From NCBI GenBank assembly GCA_964348275.1, contig CAYGBT010000010.1, forward strand, positions 1-64,000: a DNA stretch of 64,000 nt, read 5' to 3'. Source of the stretch: CSP1-5 sp964348275 (GTDB lineage Bacteria; Methylomirabilota; Methylomirabilia; Methylomirabilales; CSP1-5). The position numbers were made by a program, and so were the translations under genes. Numbering within the stretch: position 1 is the first letter of the stretch; each line of letters opens with the position of its first letter. The notes under the pieces were generated by a model. The model made no database searches. It saw only the letters and a program-made list of their open reading frames with translations, and was not told where the DNA came from. Below, piece after piece: positions 57,969 to 64,000 of this stretch.

Positions 57969-58924
57969 TCATGCTGGGGACGCCGGCGTTCGCAGTGCCT
58001 TCACTGCGTCGCCTCATCGAGGTGGGACACGAGGTGGCCCTGGTGGTGACCCAGCCCGATCGTCCTGCAGGCCGCGGGAAGCAACTCCGCAAGTCTCCTG
58101 TCAAGCAGGTAGCCGAAGAGGCAGGCCTTCCCGTCATCCAACCAGTAAAAATCCAAGACCCAGAGGTCGTGGGTCACCTTCGCCGGACGAAGCCTGAGTT
58201 TATTGTGGTGGTGGCCTATGGGCAGATCCTGTCCCGAGCCATCCTCGAGATCCCTCCAAAGGGGTGCCTCAATGTCCACGCCTCCCTCCTGCCCAAATAT
58301 CGGGGTGCGGCGCCCATTGCATGGGCACTCATTCGGGGAGAGACGGTGACGGGCGTCACGATTTTGGAGATCATCGAGGTCATGGATGCTGGCCCCATCC
58401 TCTTGCAGCGGGAGATTCCGATCGCCGCTGAGGATAACGCCGGGACCGTTCACGATCGACTGGCACCCCTAGGTGCAGACGCGCTCATCGAGACGTTGAG
58501 CGCCGTGGAGCGCGGAGCGGTGACGAAGACGCCGCAGAATGAGGCCCAAGCGAGCTATGCACCGAAGCTTCCGCTGCACATCGGGAGGCTTGAGTGGACT
58601 CAGAATGCGGTGGAGCTTTCGAACCTCGTGCGTGGCCTTGCTCCACAGCCTGGCGCGTATACATTCTTTGGAGGCCTTCTCGTGAGAGTCCTCGGCGCAC
58701 AGCCGTTGCCGGGCGATCACCGACAGGTGCCGGGCCGTATCCTCGGCGTGTTGAGGGGGGTGGGGATTCAGGTGGCAACGGGCGAGGGGACTCTGCTACT
58801 CACCAGGCTTCAGCCGGAGGGAAAGCGGGTCATGACGGCCGAGGAGTTTTCACGTGGCTATCGCGCAGAGACGGGGAGAGGCTTTGCCTCCACCCGGGAA
58901 CAATCCGCGGCGCCTCGCCCTTGA
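57959..58924 (+). CDS. fmt: Methionyl-tRNA formyltransferase
   Basis: A 321-residue enzyme that formylates initiator Met-tRNA with 10-formyl-THF. LIMLGTPAFAVPSLRRLI opens it, LRKSPVKQVAEEAGLPVIQP is the RxPVK segment, and NVHASLLPKYRGAAPIAWALIRGE contains the catalytic Asn-His and the SLLP motif; TGVTILEIIEVMDAGPILLQ follows with the catalytic Asp. The C-terminal OB-like tRNA domain (about 205-310) is complete. I start at the ATG at 57959; it overlaps the Mut7-C gene by ten bases and the next gene, rsmB, by 71 bases at its end. Confidence 0.96.
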   Translation: MRLIMLGTPAFAVPSLRRLIEVGHEVALVVTQPDRPAGRGKQLRKSPVKQVAEEAGLPVIQPVKIQDPEVVGHLRRTKPEFIVVVAYGQILSRAILEIPPKGCLNVHASLLPKYRGAAPIAWALIRGETVTGVTILEIIEVMDAGPILLQREIPIAAEDNAGTVHDRLAPLGADALIETLSAVERGAVTKTPQNEAQASYAPKLPLHIGRLEWTQNAVELSNLVRGLAPQPGAYTFFGGLLVRVLGAQPLPGDHRQVPGRILGVLRGVGIQVATGEGTLLLTRLQPEGKRVMTAEEFSRGYRAETGRGFASTREQSAAPRP

Positions 58925-60221
58925 GATTCTCGTCCGGGTCGAACGGGATAGAGCGTACGCGAATTTTCTCCTGGACGCCCGGCTCCGCCGGAAAAGGCTC
59001 GCCCCCCGCGACCGGGCGCTGGCAACGGAGCTCTGTTATGGGGTGCTGCGGCATCGAGGGACGATTGACTTTCTGCTCGACACAGTCCTGGATCGTCCGC
59101 TCCAGGCGGTGGATCTAGAGGCGAGGAATCTCGTAAGGCTCGGTGCCTACCAACTCTTTTATCTGGACCGAGTCCCGACCTATGCGGCCGTCGATGAAAC
59201 AGTTCGGCTGGCCCGGCGGCGTAGACGAACATTTGTGAATGCCATCCTGCGGGCCTTGGACCGGCGCGGCCCGCTCCGGGAGGAGGAGCTGCCCGAAGAC
59301 CCGGTCCGGAGATCGTCTGTGCGGTACTCCCATCCCCCGTGGCTCGTGGAGCGATGGCTGAAACAACTGGGGGATGAAGCGCTCCAGCTCATGGAGGCCA
59401 ATAATCGGATTCCCCCGGTTTCGATCCGGTGGAATCCCCTTCGGGGAAGCGAGGACGAGCTACAGCAGGGCCTCACCCAGGCAGGGGCAGAGTGGGAGAC
59501 GAGTCCCTGGCTGCCGCACGTGTATCGGGTGCGGGATGCAGGCAGCCTGCTGACCGGTCCCGTGAGCGATCGCGGGCTGTTTTGGGTGATGGATGAGGCA
59601 TCAGATTTGGTCGTGCGCCTTTTGGATCCACATGCGGGGGAGCGTATCCTGGATGTCTGTGCAGGTGGCGGGGGAAAGGCCGCTTTGGCTGCCGTGTTGA
59701 TGGAGAACCGGGGTGCGATCGCGGCCCTTGATGTCAGCGGACGGGCCTTGAGACGACTCCAGGAGGCACGCCAACGTTTGGGTGCCACGATCGTGAGCCC
59801 GGTGAAGGGGGATGCCCGGCACGGGCCGGGAAGGTTCCGCGGATGGGCTGATCGGGTCTTGGTGGATGCCCCGTGTACAGGGTTGGGGACAGTGCGAAGG
59901 CGACCGGAGATCCGATGGCACCGGGAGCCCGAGGAAATCGCTCGGATGACCAATTTGCAGGGGGCGATCTTAGACGGGATGGCAGACAGTGTTCGCTCTG
60001 GGGGTTGTCTGGTCTATGCGGTGTGCAGCAGGGAGCCGGAAGAAGGGGAAGGAGTTATTGTGAGCTTCTTGGCCCGGCATCCCGAGTATTCACGAGAAGA
60101 GAGCCTACCGCCATTTTTTGTGGGGGATCGGGGCGCTCTCGCAGCTGGGGGGTGTCTTGCCACCTGGCCTCACCGACATGATACTGATGGGTTTTTTGGC
60201 GCCCGGCTCCGGCGACATTAA
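58854..60221 (+). CDS. rsmB: 16S rRNA m5C967 methyltransferase
   Basis: A 455-residue enzyme. The N-terminal third (about 17-140) is a NusB-like RNA-binding domain: RLALEILVRVERDRAYANFLLD...ALATELCYGVLRHRGTIDFLLD. The rest is the NSUN methyltransferase: ILDVCAGGGGKAALAAVLM (SAM motif I), DAPCTGLGTVRRRPEIRW (PC motif) and LVYAVCSREPEEGEGVI, where the nucleophile Cys lies in AVCS (usually TCS). All catalytic residues are present. The GTG start at 58854 is inside the end of fmt (71-base overlap). Gene order fmt-rsmB is widely conserved. Confidence 0.95.
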   Translation: MAIAQRRGEALPPPGNNPRRLALEILVRVERDRAYANFLLDARLRRKRLAPRDRALATELCYGVLRHRGTIDFLLDTVLDRPLQAVDLEARNLVRLGAYQLFYLDRVPTYAAVDETVRLARRRRRTFVNAILRALDRRGPLREEELPEDPVRRSSVRYSHPPWLVERWLKQLGDEALQLMEANNRIPPVSIRWNPLRGSEDELQQGLTQAGAEWETSPWLPHVYRVRDAGSLLTGPVSDRGLFWVMDEASDLVVRLLDPHAGERILDVCAGGGGKAALAAVLMENRGAIAALDVSGRALRRLQEARQRLGATIVSPVKGDARHGPGRFRGWADRVLVDAPCTGLGTVRRRPEIRWHREPEEIARMTNLQGAILDGMADSVRSGGCLVYAVCSREPEEGEGVIVSFLARHPEYSREESLPPFFVGDRGALAAGGCLATWPHRHDTDGFFGARLRRH

Positions 60222-60236
60222 AGGGTTTAGGGACTC

Positions 60237-60947
60237 ATGAGTTGGCTGAACACCGCATTGAAAATCTCAGGTTTTGTGGTCGGGCTCGTCCTGTTGTCCG
60301 TCCTCTCCGGATATATCGCCATGAAGCTCTCTTTGGAGCGAGACAGGATTGACGTCCCAGTCGTGATTGGCTTGGAGCTGAAGGAAGCAGCACGTCAGAT
60401 CCGGGAGGTGGGACTCAAGCCGCGGATGTCCGGCGAGGAGTACCACGTTGCCTTCCCCAAGGGAACTGTGATCCGTCAGAGCCCAACAGGCGGGTCCCGC
60501 ATCCGAAAAAACAAAGAGGTCCGTCTTACCATTAGCAAAGGCAGCGACGAGACGTTAGCCCCGGATCTAGTGGGTCAACCCCTCGCTCGGGCCCAGCGTG
60601 TGATGGCCGAGCAGGGTCTGGGCCTTGGACATACGGCGAGAGTACATACCCAGCTGCCGGAGGGGGTGGTCATCGCCCAGAACCCTCCTGCGGGTTTTCC
60701 GGTCCGCCGAGGGACTCCGTTGAGTCTGCTGGTCAGTCTTGGAGAGGAAGAGCGATTTTATGTGATGCCGAATCTCGTCGGACAGCGCGAGGAAGAAGCC
60801 ATCACGATCCTCAAGGAAATGGGCCTGACACCCAGCGTGACGTACCAGCCCTTCGCTGGTCCGGCCCGCCGGGTAGTTCTGCAAGATCCCTCCTTCGGGA
60901 CTCGAATCAAGGAGAAAGAGCAGGTGACTCTAGTGGTCGGCCAATAA
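60237..60947 (+). CDS. PASTA-domain membrane protein
   Basis: A 236-residue protein with one N-terminal membrane helix (about 9-29, ISGFVVGLVLLSVLSGYIAM) and three PASTA domains of about 66-70 residues in the periplasm: residues about 38-101 (VPVVIGLELKEAARQIREVGLKP...), 105-170 (APDLVGQPLARAQRVMAEQGLGL...) and 175-236 (MPNLVGQREEEAITILKEMGLTP...). PASTA domains bind peptidoglycan fragments and are usually fused to Ser/Thr kinases or penicillin-binding proteins; here neither is fused. It follows rsmB by 15 bases, an arrangement seen in several phyla. Its ligand is a guess. Confidence 0.92.
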   Translation: MSWLNTALKISGFVVGLVLLSVLSGYIAMKLSLERDRIDVPVVIGLELKEAARQIREVGLKPRMSGEEYHVAFPKGTVIRQSPTGGSRIRKNKEVRLTISKGSDETLAPDLVGQPLARAQRVMAEQGLGLGHTARVHTQLPEGVVIAQNPPAGFPVRRGTPLSLLVSLGEEERFYVMPNLVGQREEEAITILKEMGLTPSVTYQPFAGPARRVVLQDPSFGTRIKEKEQVTLVVGQ

Positions 60948-60965
60948 GAGCCGCTGCTAGCATTG

Positions 60966-61003
60966 ATTGGTTTTTGGTGTTCGGTGTTGAGTCTTGGGTG
61001 GAG
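60966..61003. repeat. Short heptamer array after the PASTA gene
   Basis: TTGGTTT, TTGGTGT, TCGGTGT, TGAGTCT, TGGGTGG: five words of seven bases. Confidence 0.55.
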
Positions 61004-61021
61004 CCGGCACGGAAAGCATCC

Positions 61022-61141
61022 TTCGTCGGCGGAAAACTCCAGTGGTTGCTTTGGAGAAGAATTTATGTTCCGCGCCGAACGAATCGTGATACATCAGGAC
61101 GGCCACCCCCACCTGCGCTGCGCTCTCCGAAAGCCTTCGGA
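61022..61141. repeat. Dispersed intergenic repeat, copy B
   Basis: The second copy of the repeat at 57041-57160, again in a gap beside a plus-strand gene. The last 50 bases are the best conserved part. The 343-base gap (60948-61290) holds this and two heptamer arrays and no gene. Confidence 0.6.
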
Positions 61142-61245
61142 GCCGTCCCGGTCCGGGAGCCCGTCCCGGGATCTCGGACCCGCAAACCGGATTCCGCCTT
61201 CCTCAGGATCTGCTTCCCTTGCCGGCTCGCGGGTTTTAGAAATTC

Positions 61246-61282
61246 TGCTGTCATCGGTCATCGGTCATCGGTCGACGGCCCG
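61246..61282. repeat. Short heptamer array directly before rpe
   Basis: CTGTCAT, CGGTCAT, CGGTCAT, CGGTCGA: tandem seven-base words ending just before the rpe ribosome site. Confidence 0.65.
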
Positions 61283-61290
61283 GAGGGCCT

Positions 61291-61950
61291 GTGGTTAAGA
61301 TTGCGCCGGCGGTGCTCATGGTGGATTATGGTCGTCTTGCCGAAGAGGTCCTCGCTGTGGAAAAGGAGGCCGACCTCCTGCATTTCGACGTGATGGACGG
61401 CCATTTCGTCCCCGTGATCAGCTATGGAGCCGACCTGATTCGATCCCTGCGGCCCCGGACGGCGGTCCCTTTTGATGTCCACTTGATGGTGCAATACCCC
61501 GAGCGCTACATTCCCGAATTTGCCAAGGCCGGCAGCGACTGTCTGACCGTCCATGCCGAGGTCTGTCCCCATCTGGACCGTACCATTCGGCAGATCAAGG
61601 AGAGAGGGATAAAGGCGGGGGTAGCTTTGAACCCTTCCACCCCCCTCGAGACTGTCGATTCGGTGATCCGCGATATCGATACCGTCCTCCTGATGTCAGT
61701 GAACCCCGGGTTCGGGGGTCAGGGCTTTATCGCCGAAGTGGAGCAGAAGGTGGAGCAGATGCGGCGGCGTCTGGATGCGCTTCGGCTCCGCTGCGAGCTC
61801 GAAGTCGATGGAGGGATCAAAGCCGAAAACTGCGCTCGGGTCGCCAAGGCTGGGGCTTCCATTCTGGTAGCCGGCTCGGCCGTTTTTCAGAGTCCTGTGC
61901 CGGCTGAAGCCATCCGCGAGATGAAACGTCTGACGACCCCGTCGGCCTAA
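61291..61950 (+). CDS. rpe: Ribulose-phosphate 3-epimerase
   Basis: A 219-residue TIM-barrel enzyme of the pentose-phosphate (and, where present, Calvin) pathway that interconverts ribulose-5-P and xylulose-5-P. KIAPAVLMVDYGRLAEEV starts the barrel (usually SPSILxADF); LHFDVMDGHFVPVISYG (metal His and catalytic Asp), FDVHLMVQYPERYI, MSVNPGFGGQGFI and EVDGGIKAENCARVAKAGASILVAGSAVF are all intact. The start is a GTG at 61291, with GGAGG three bases before. It directly follows a heptamer array. Confidence 0.95.
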   Translation: MVKIAPAVLMVDYGRLAEEVLAVEKEADLLHFDVMDGHFVPVISYGADLIRSLRPRTAVPFDVHLMVQYPERYIPEFAKAGSDCLTVHAEVCPHLDRTIRQIKERGIKAGVALNPSTPLETVDSVIRDIDTVLLMSVNPGFGGQGFIAEVEQKVEQMRRRLDALRLRCELEVDGGIKAENCARVAKAGASILVAGSAVFQSPVPAEAIREMKRLTTPSA

Positions 61951-62016
61951 GGAAGCAGGGATGAGAATCGTGTGGAAACTTGCACGGCCGTACTCACCTG
62001 CGAGTGAGGGACATTA

Positions 62017-62886
62017 GTGAAACGGGTGAGGATGGAGCTATCTCTGGGGCTCCTGCTTCTGACAAGCCCGCTAGCAAAGGGGGCGGAGTTAGAAGTTCAG
62101 CTCCCCAAGGACCCCGTTCTCCAAGGCGATCTTCGCTCCCTCCATGTGACCGCTCCGGAGCCACTCGTTCGGCTCGCCGCCCGCTTTCGAGGGATGAACC
62201 TTCCCGTGCGTCCCGGAGAAGGAGCATATACCGTCCTCTTGGCGGTGGATCTCGAAGCCCCCACTGGCCCGCACCTGGTGGAAATTGAGGCCGAGGGGAT
62301 GTCAGGCGCGCGATATCACCTCGAGGACCGGGTCCGCATCGTGGACGGGCGGTTTCCCGTTCAGCACCTGAAGCTTCCCAAGGCTATGGTGGATCTCGAT
62401 GTGGAGACGCTGGATCGTGTCCGCCAGGAGCGCGCGGTGCTTGCTGCAATCTGGAGAAAGTGGAAGGATGGCCCGTATTGGTGGGAGGAATTCATTTCGC
62501 CCCTCGAGGAAACCGTTGGGGTCAGCAGCGAATTCGGGCTCCGGCGGATCATCAATGGTCAACCCCGGAGCCCCCACGGCGGCATCGATTTCGGGACCTC
62601 CGCCGGGACGTCGGTGTTGGCCAGCAACCATGGAGTGGTGGTTTACACCGGCGAGATGTTCTTCAGTGGAAATTCGGTGATCCTGCATCACGGAGGCGGC
62701 CTCTTCACAATGTACTTTCACCTGCAGAAATATCGCGTGGAACGGGGGCAGGAGGTCGCCAAGGGAGAAGTCCTCGGGTGGGTGGGGGCGACGGGTCGGG
62801 TTACCGGTCCCCATCTCCATTGGGGCGCGCGCCTTCAGCAGGCGCGTTTCGATCCGCGACGATTGCTCGAGCTCTCTCTTCCCTAG
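62017..62886 (+). CDS. M23-family peptidoglycan endopeptidase
   Basis: A 289-residue secreted metallopeptidase. A signal peptide (about 1-22) is followed by a beta-rich N-terminal part and the M23 domain (about 160-285). The zinc site is intact: HGGIDFGTSAGT (His and Asp) and GRVTGPHLHWGARL (HxH), with VILHHGGGLFTMYFHLQK between them. Unlike the EnvC-type protein at 49244, this one should be catalytically active and cut peptide cross-links in the cell wall. The GTG start at 62017 has GAGGG six bases before it. The EamA gene follows after 17 bases. Confidence 0.93.
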   Translation: MKRVRMELSLGLLLLTSPLAKGAELEVQLPKDPVLQGDLRSLHVTAPEPLVRLAARFRGMNLPVRPGEGAYTVLLAVDLEAPTGPHLVEIEAEGMSGARYHLEDRVRIVDGRFPVQHLKLPKAMVDLDVETLDRVRQERAVLAAIWRKWKDGPYWWEEFISPLEETVGVSSEFGLRRIINGQPRSPHGGIDFGTSAGTSVLASNHGVVVYTGEMFFSGNSVILHHGGGLFTMYFHLQKYRVERGQEVAKGEVLGWVGATGRVTGPHLHWGARLQQARFDPRRLLELSLP

Positions 62887-62903
62887 GAGATGCAACGGAT
62901 TCG

Positions 62904-63830
62904 ATGCGACTCAGGCTCCTCCTGGCCTTACTCACCGTATGCCTCGTCTGGGGCGGCGTGGCCGTGGCTTTCAAGGTTGGGCTATGGGACGCGCCTGTTC
63001 TAGGTTATGTGGCCGTCCGGTTCTGGTTGGGCGGGATCGGGCTCTGGCTCTGGGCCAGGTGGCGGGGCTCCTCGCTCGAGATTCCCGCTCCGCTCATCCC
63101 CCAGTTCATCAGGGTAGGCGTGTTGTTCACCCTCGCACTGATCTTGGTCACCTGGGGGACGGGGATGACAGCCGCGAGTCGGTCGGCTGTCTTTATGAAC
63201 ACGCAGCCGATCCAGGTGGCGATCCTCGCGCACTTTCTCCTACCAGGGGATCGACTGAATCCCCGCAAGATGGCAGGACTCACGGCGGCCTTTCTCGGGG
63301 TGCTGGTGATCCTGATGATGAAGACCGATCTCCCGGAGGCCGCCTCGTGGAGGCGGGGAGATTTCATTGTTCTCCTGGCAGCGCTCTCTTGGGCCTTTCA
63401 GACGATTTATGCCAAGCGACTCGTGATCAGAGTTTCGCCGCTGGCTCTCACCCTTTGGCAGGTTGTGCTCTGCGCGTTCGTCACTTCCATTCTCAGTCTC
63501 ATTCTGGAGCCCTGGACTGCATGGCACGTGACGGGTCGTCTCGCCCTGGCTTTGCTGTACCTGGCCTTTGGGGTCACGATGGCCGGATGGGGACTGTGGA
63601 TCTACGTTCTGCGGGAAGTGGACGCCTCGGTAGCCACAAGCTTTCTCTTCACCGTTCCGATTTTCGGTGTTCTGGCCGGATGGATGCTCCTCAGTGAACC
63701 ATTGGGTCCGAACATGATCGGCGGTGCGATATTGGTGGCGACCGGGATCCTCCTGGTCAGTGCTCCGACTGGCAAGCGCCGGCCGGCGCCTGTCCCGAGC
63801 GACTCCCCCCGAATGTTCTCTCCCCCCTGA
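62904..63830 (+). CDS. EamA/DMT-family transporter
   Basis: A 308-residue membrane protein with ten helices in two repeats, the usual EamA (DUF6) form. LTVCLVWGGVAVAFKVGL opens the first half; TWGTGMTAASRSAVFMNTQPIQVAILAHFLL and GRLALALLYLAFGVTMAGWGLWIYVLREVDASVATSFLFTVPIFGVLAGWMLLSEPLG are typical. It moves a small metabolite or drug; the substrate is unknown. I start at the ATG at 62904; the longer frame from 62460 runs through the M23 gene and is a shadow. Confidence 0.9.
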   Translation: MRLRLLLALLTVCLVWGGVAVAFKVGLWDAPVLGYVAVRFWLGGIGLWLWARWRGSSLEIPAPLIPQFIRVGVLFTLALILVTWGTGMTAASRSAVFMNTQPIQVAILAHFLLPGDRLNPRKMAGLTAAFLGVLVILMMKTDLPEAASWRRGDFIVLLAALSWAFQTIYAKRLVIRVSPLALTLWQVVLCAFVTSILSLILEPWTAWHVTGRLALALLYLAFGVTMAGWGLWIYVLREVDASVATSFLFTVPIFGVLAGWMLLSEPLGPNMIGGAILVATGILLVSAPTGKRRPAPVPSDSPRMFSPP

Positions 63831-63864
63831 CCAACGCGAGATACAGAGGGGCCGTCAAAGTAAA

Positions 63865-63891
63865 GGCCCTCCCGGGTTACCCGGGAGGGCC
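63865..63891. terminator. Strong hairpin between two convergent genes
   Basis: GGCCCTCCCGGG and CCCGGGAGGGCC form a 12-bp stem with a three-base loop. On the minus strand it is followed by TTTACTTT, so it probably ends the gene coming from the right, and may also stop the EamA transcript. Confidence 0.7.
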
Positions 63892-63912
63892 TCTGCGCTT
63901 CCGAGGACTTGG

Positions 63913-64000
63913 TTACTTCGTTCGCTTAGCGAGCATCTGCGCCGCGATCGCGAAACCGTAGGCGGCATTCGCCTTGGCGATTGCCCGAGCATGATCAAGT
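63913..64000 (-). CDS. C-terminus of a gene cut by the right window edge
   Basis: The minus strand is open from the edge to a TAA at 63915-63913 and reads LDHARAIAKANAAYGF, then AIAAQMLAKRTK. Its Ala-rich helical end and the terminator-like hairpin about 20 bases further on support a real gene. Too little is present to name it. Confidence 0.5.
   Translation of the reverse strand, partial: LDHARAIAKANAAYGFAIAAQMLAKRTK

Noticed and set aside
1..64000. tRNA, rRNA or prophage genes
   Set aside because: I looked for T-arm patterns (GGTTCGAATCC type), CCA ends and phage or integrase motifs on both strands and saw none I could support.

Overview
The window is a GC-rich stretch of chromosome from a Gram-negative (diderm) bacterium. 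The evidence is an outer-membrane beta-barrel protein, SurA, an Mla-type lipid transporter, a giant AsmA-like protein and the LPS-heptose enzyme HldE2/RfaE2. Strong AAAGGAGG ribosome sites and promoters of the form TTGACA-17 bp-TANNNT recur. A family-B DNA polymerase, an HgcAB-like/CpaM pair and use of selenocysteine suggest a deep-branching environmental lineage such as Methylomirabilota (NC10)/Rokubacteria; this assignment is an inference from gene content. No rRNA, tRNA, CRISPR array or prophage was seen.

Layout. 1-3.8 kb: a secreted protein cut by the left edge, an outer-membrane protein, a truncated secreted protein, an HU-type DNA-binding protein and a PqqC-like/membrane-protein pair. 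3.9-8.7 kb: a PP2C phosphatase, a family-5 uracil-DNA glycosylase, a coiled-coil membrane protein, then a DsbA/FrnE-like thiol oxidoreductase whose first active-site Cys codon is TGA, followed by a bacterial SECIS-like hairpin (a probable selenoprotein that ordinary ORF calling misses); then a TPR protein and a cold-shock gene behind a leader terminator. 8.8-16.8 kb: TldE/TldD, PolB, a DUF1802 remnant, an O-methyltransferase, a Lon-N protein and DoxX. 17.1-22.9 kb: a complete seven-gene Mrp (MnhABCDEFG) cation/proton antiporter operon. 23-26.7 kb: a peptide-type ABC binding protein and two permeases without ATPases. 26.7-27.5 kb: a RAYT transposase between inverted G/A-rich repeats. 27.5-29.4 kb: an HgcAB-like fusion protein with its SAM methyltransferase CpaM. 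30.2-37.9 kb: envelope genes (LapA-like, lipoprotein, MlaE-F-D, AsmA-like).

38-46.4 kb: one long operon otsA-otsB-deoxyhypusine synthase-like-hldE2-mfd-surA. 46.5-52 kb (minus strand): tsaD; then ftsE-ftsX-envC-ctp, a cell-wall-splitting module. 52-57 kb: TPR, YqgE with a Tat-like leader, RadC, and a two-gene unit pairing a membrane-less MgtE-like sensor with an NRAMP-like transporter. 57.5-63.9 kb: Mut7-C RNase, fmt, rsmB, a PASTA protein, rpe, an M23 peptidase, an EamA transporter, and a gene cut by the right edge.

The most noteworthy signals are the TGA-encoded selenocysteine gene (6475-7065) with its SECIS-like hairpin, the HgcAB-like/CpaM pair, and arrays of degenerate repeats with a strict 7-base period that fill at least seven intergenic gaps, each array using a different heptamer.
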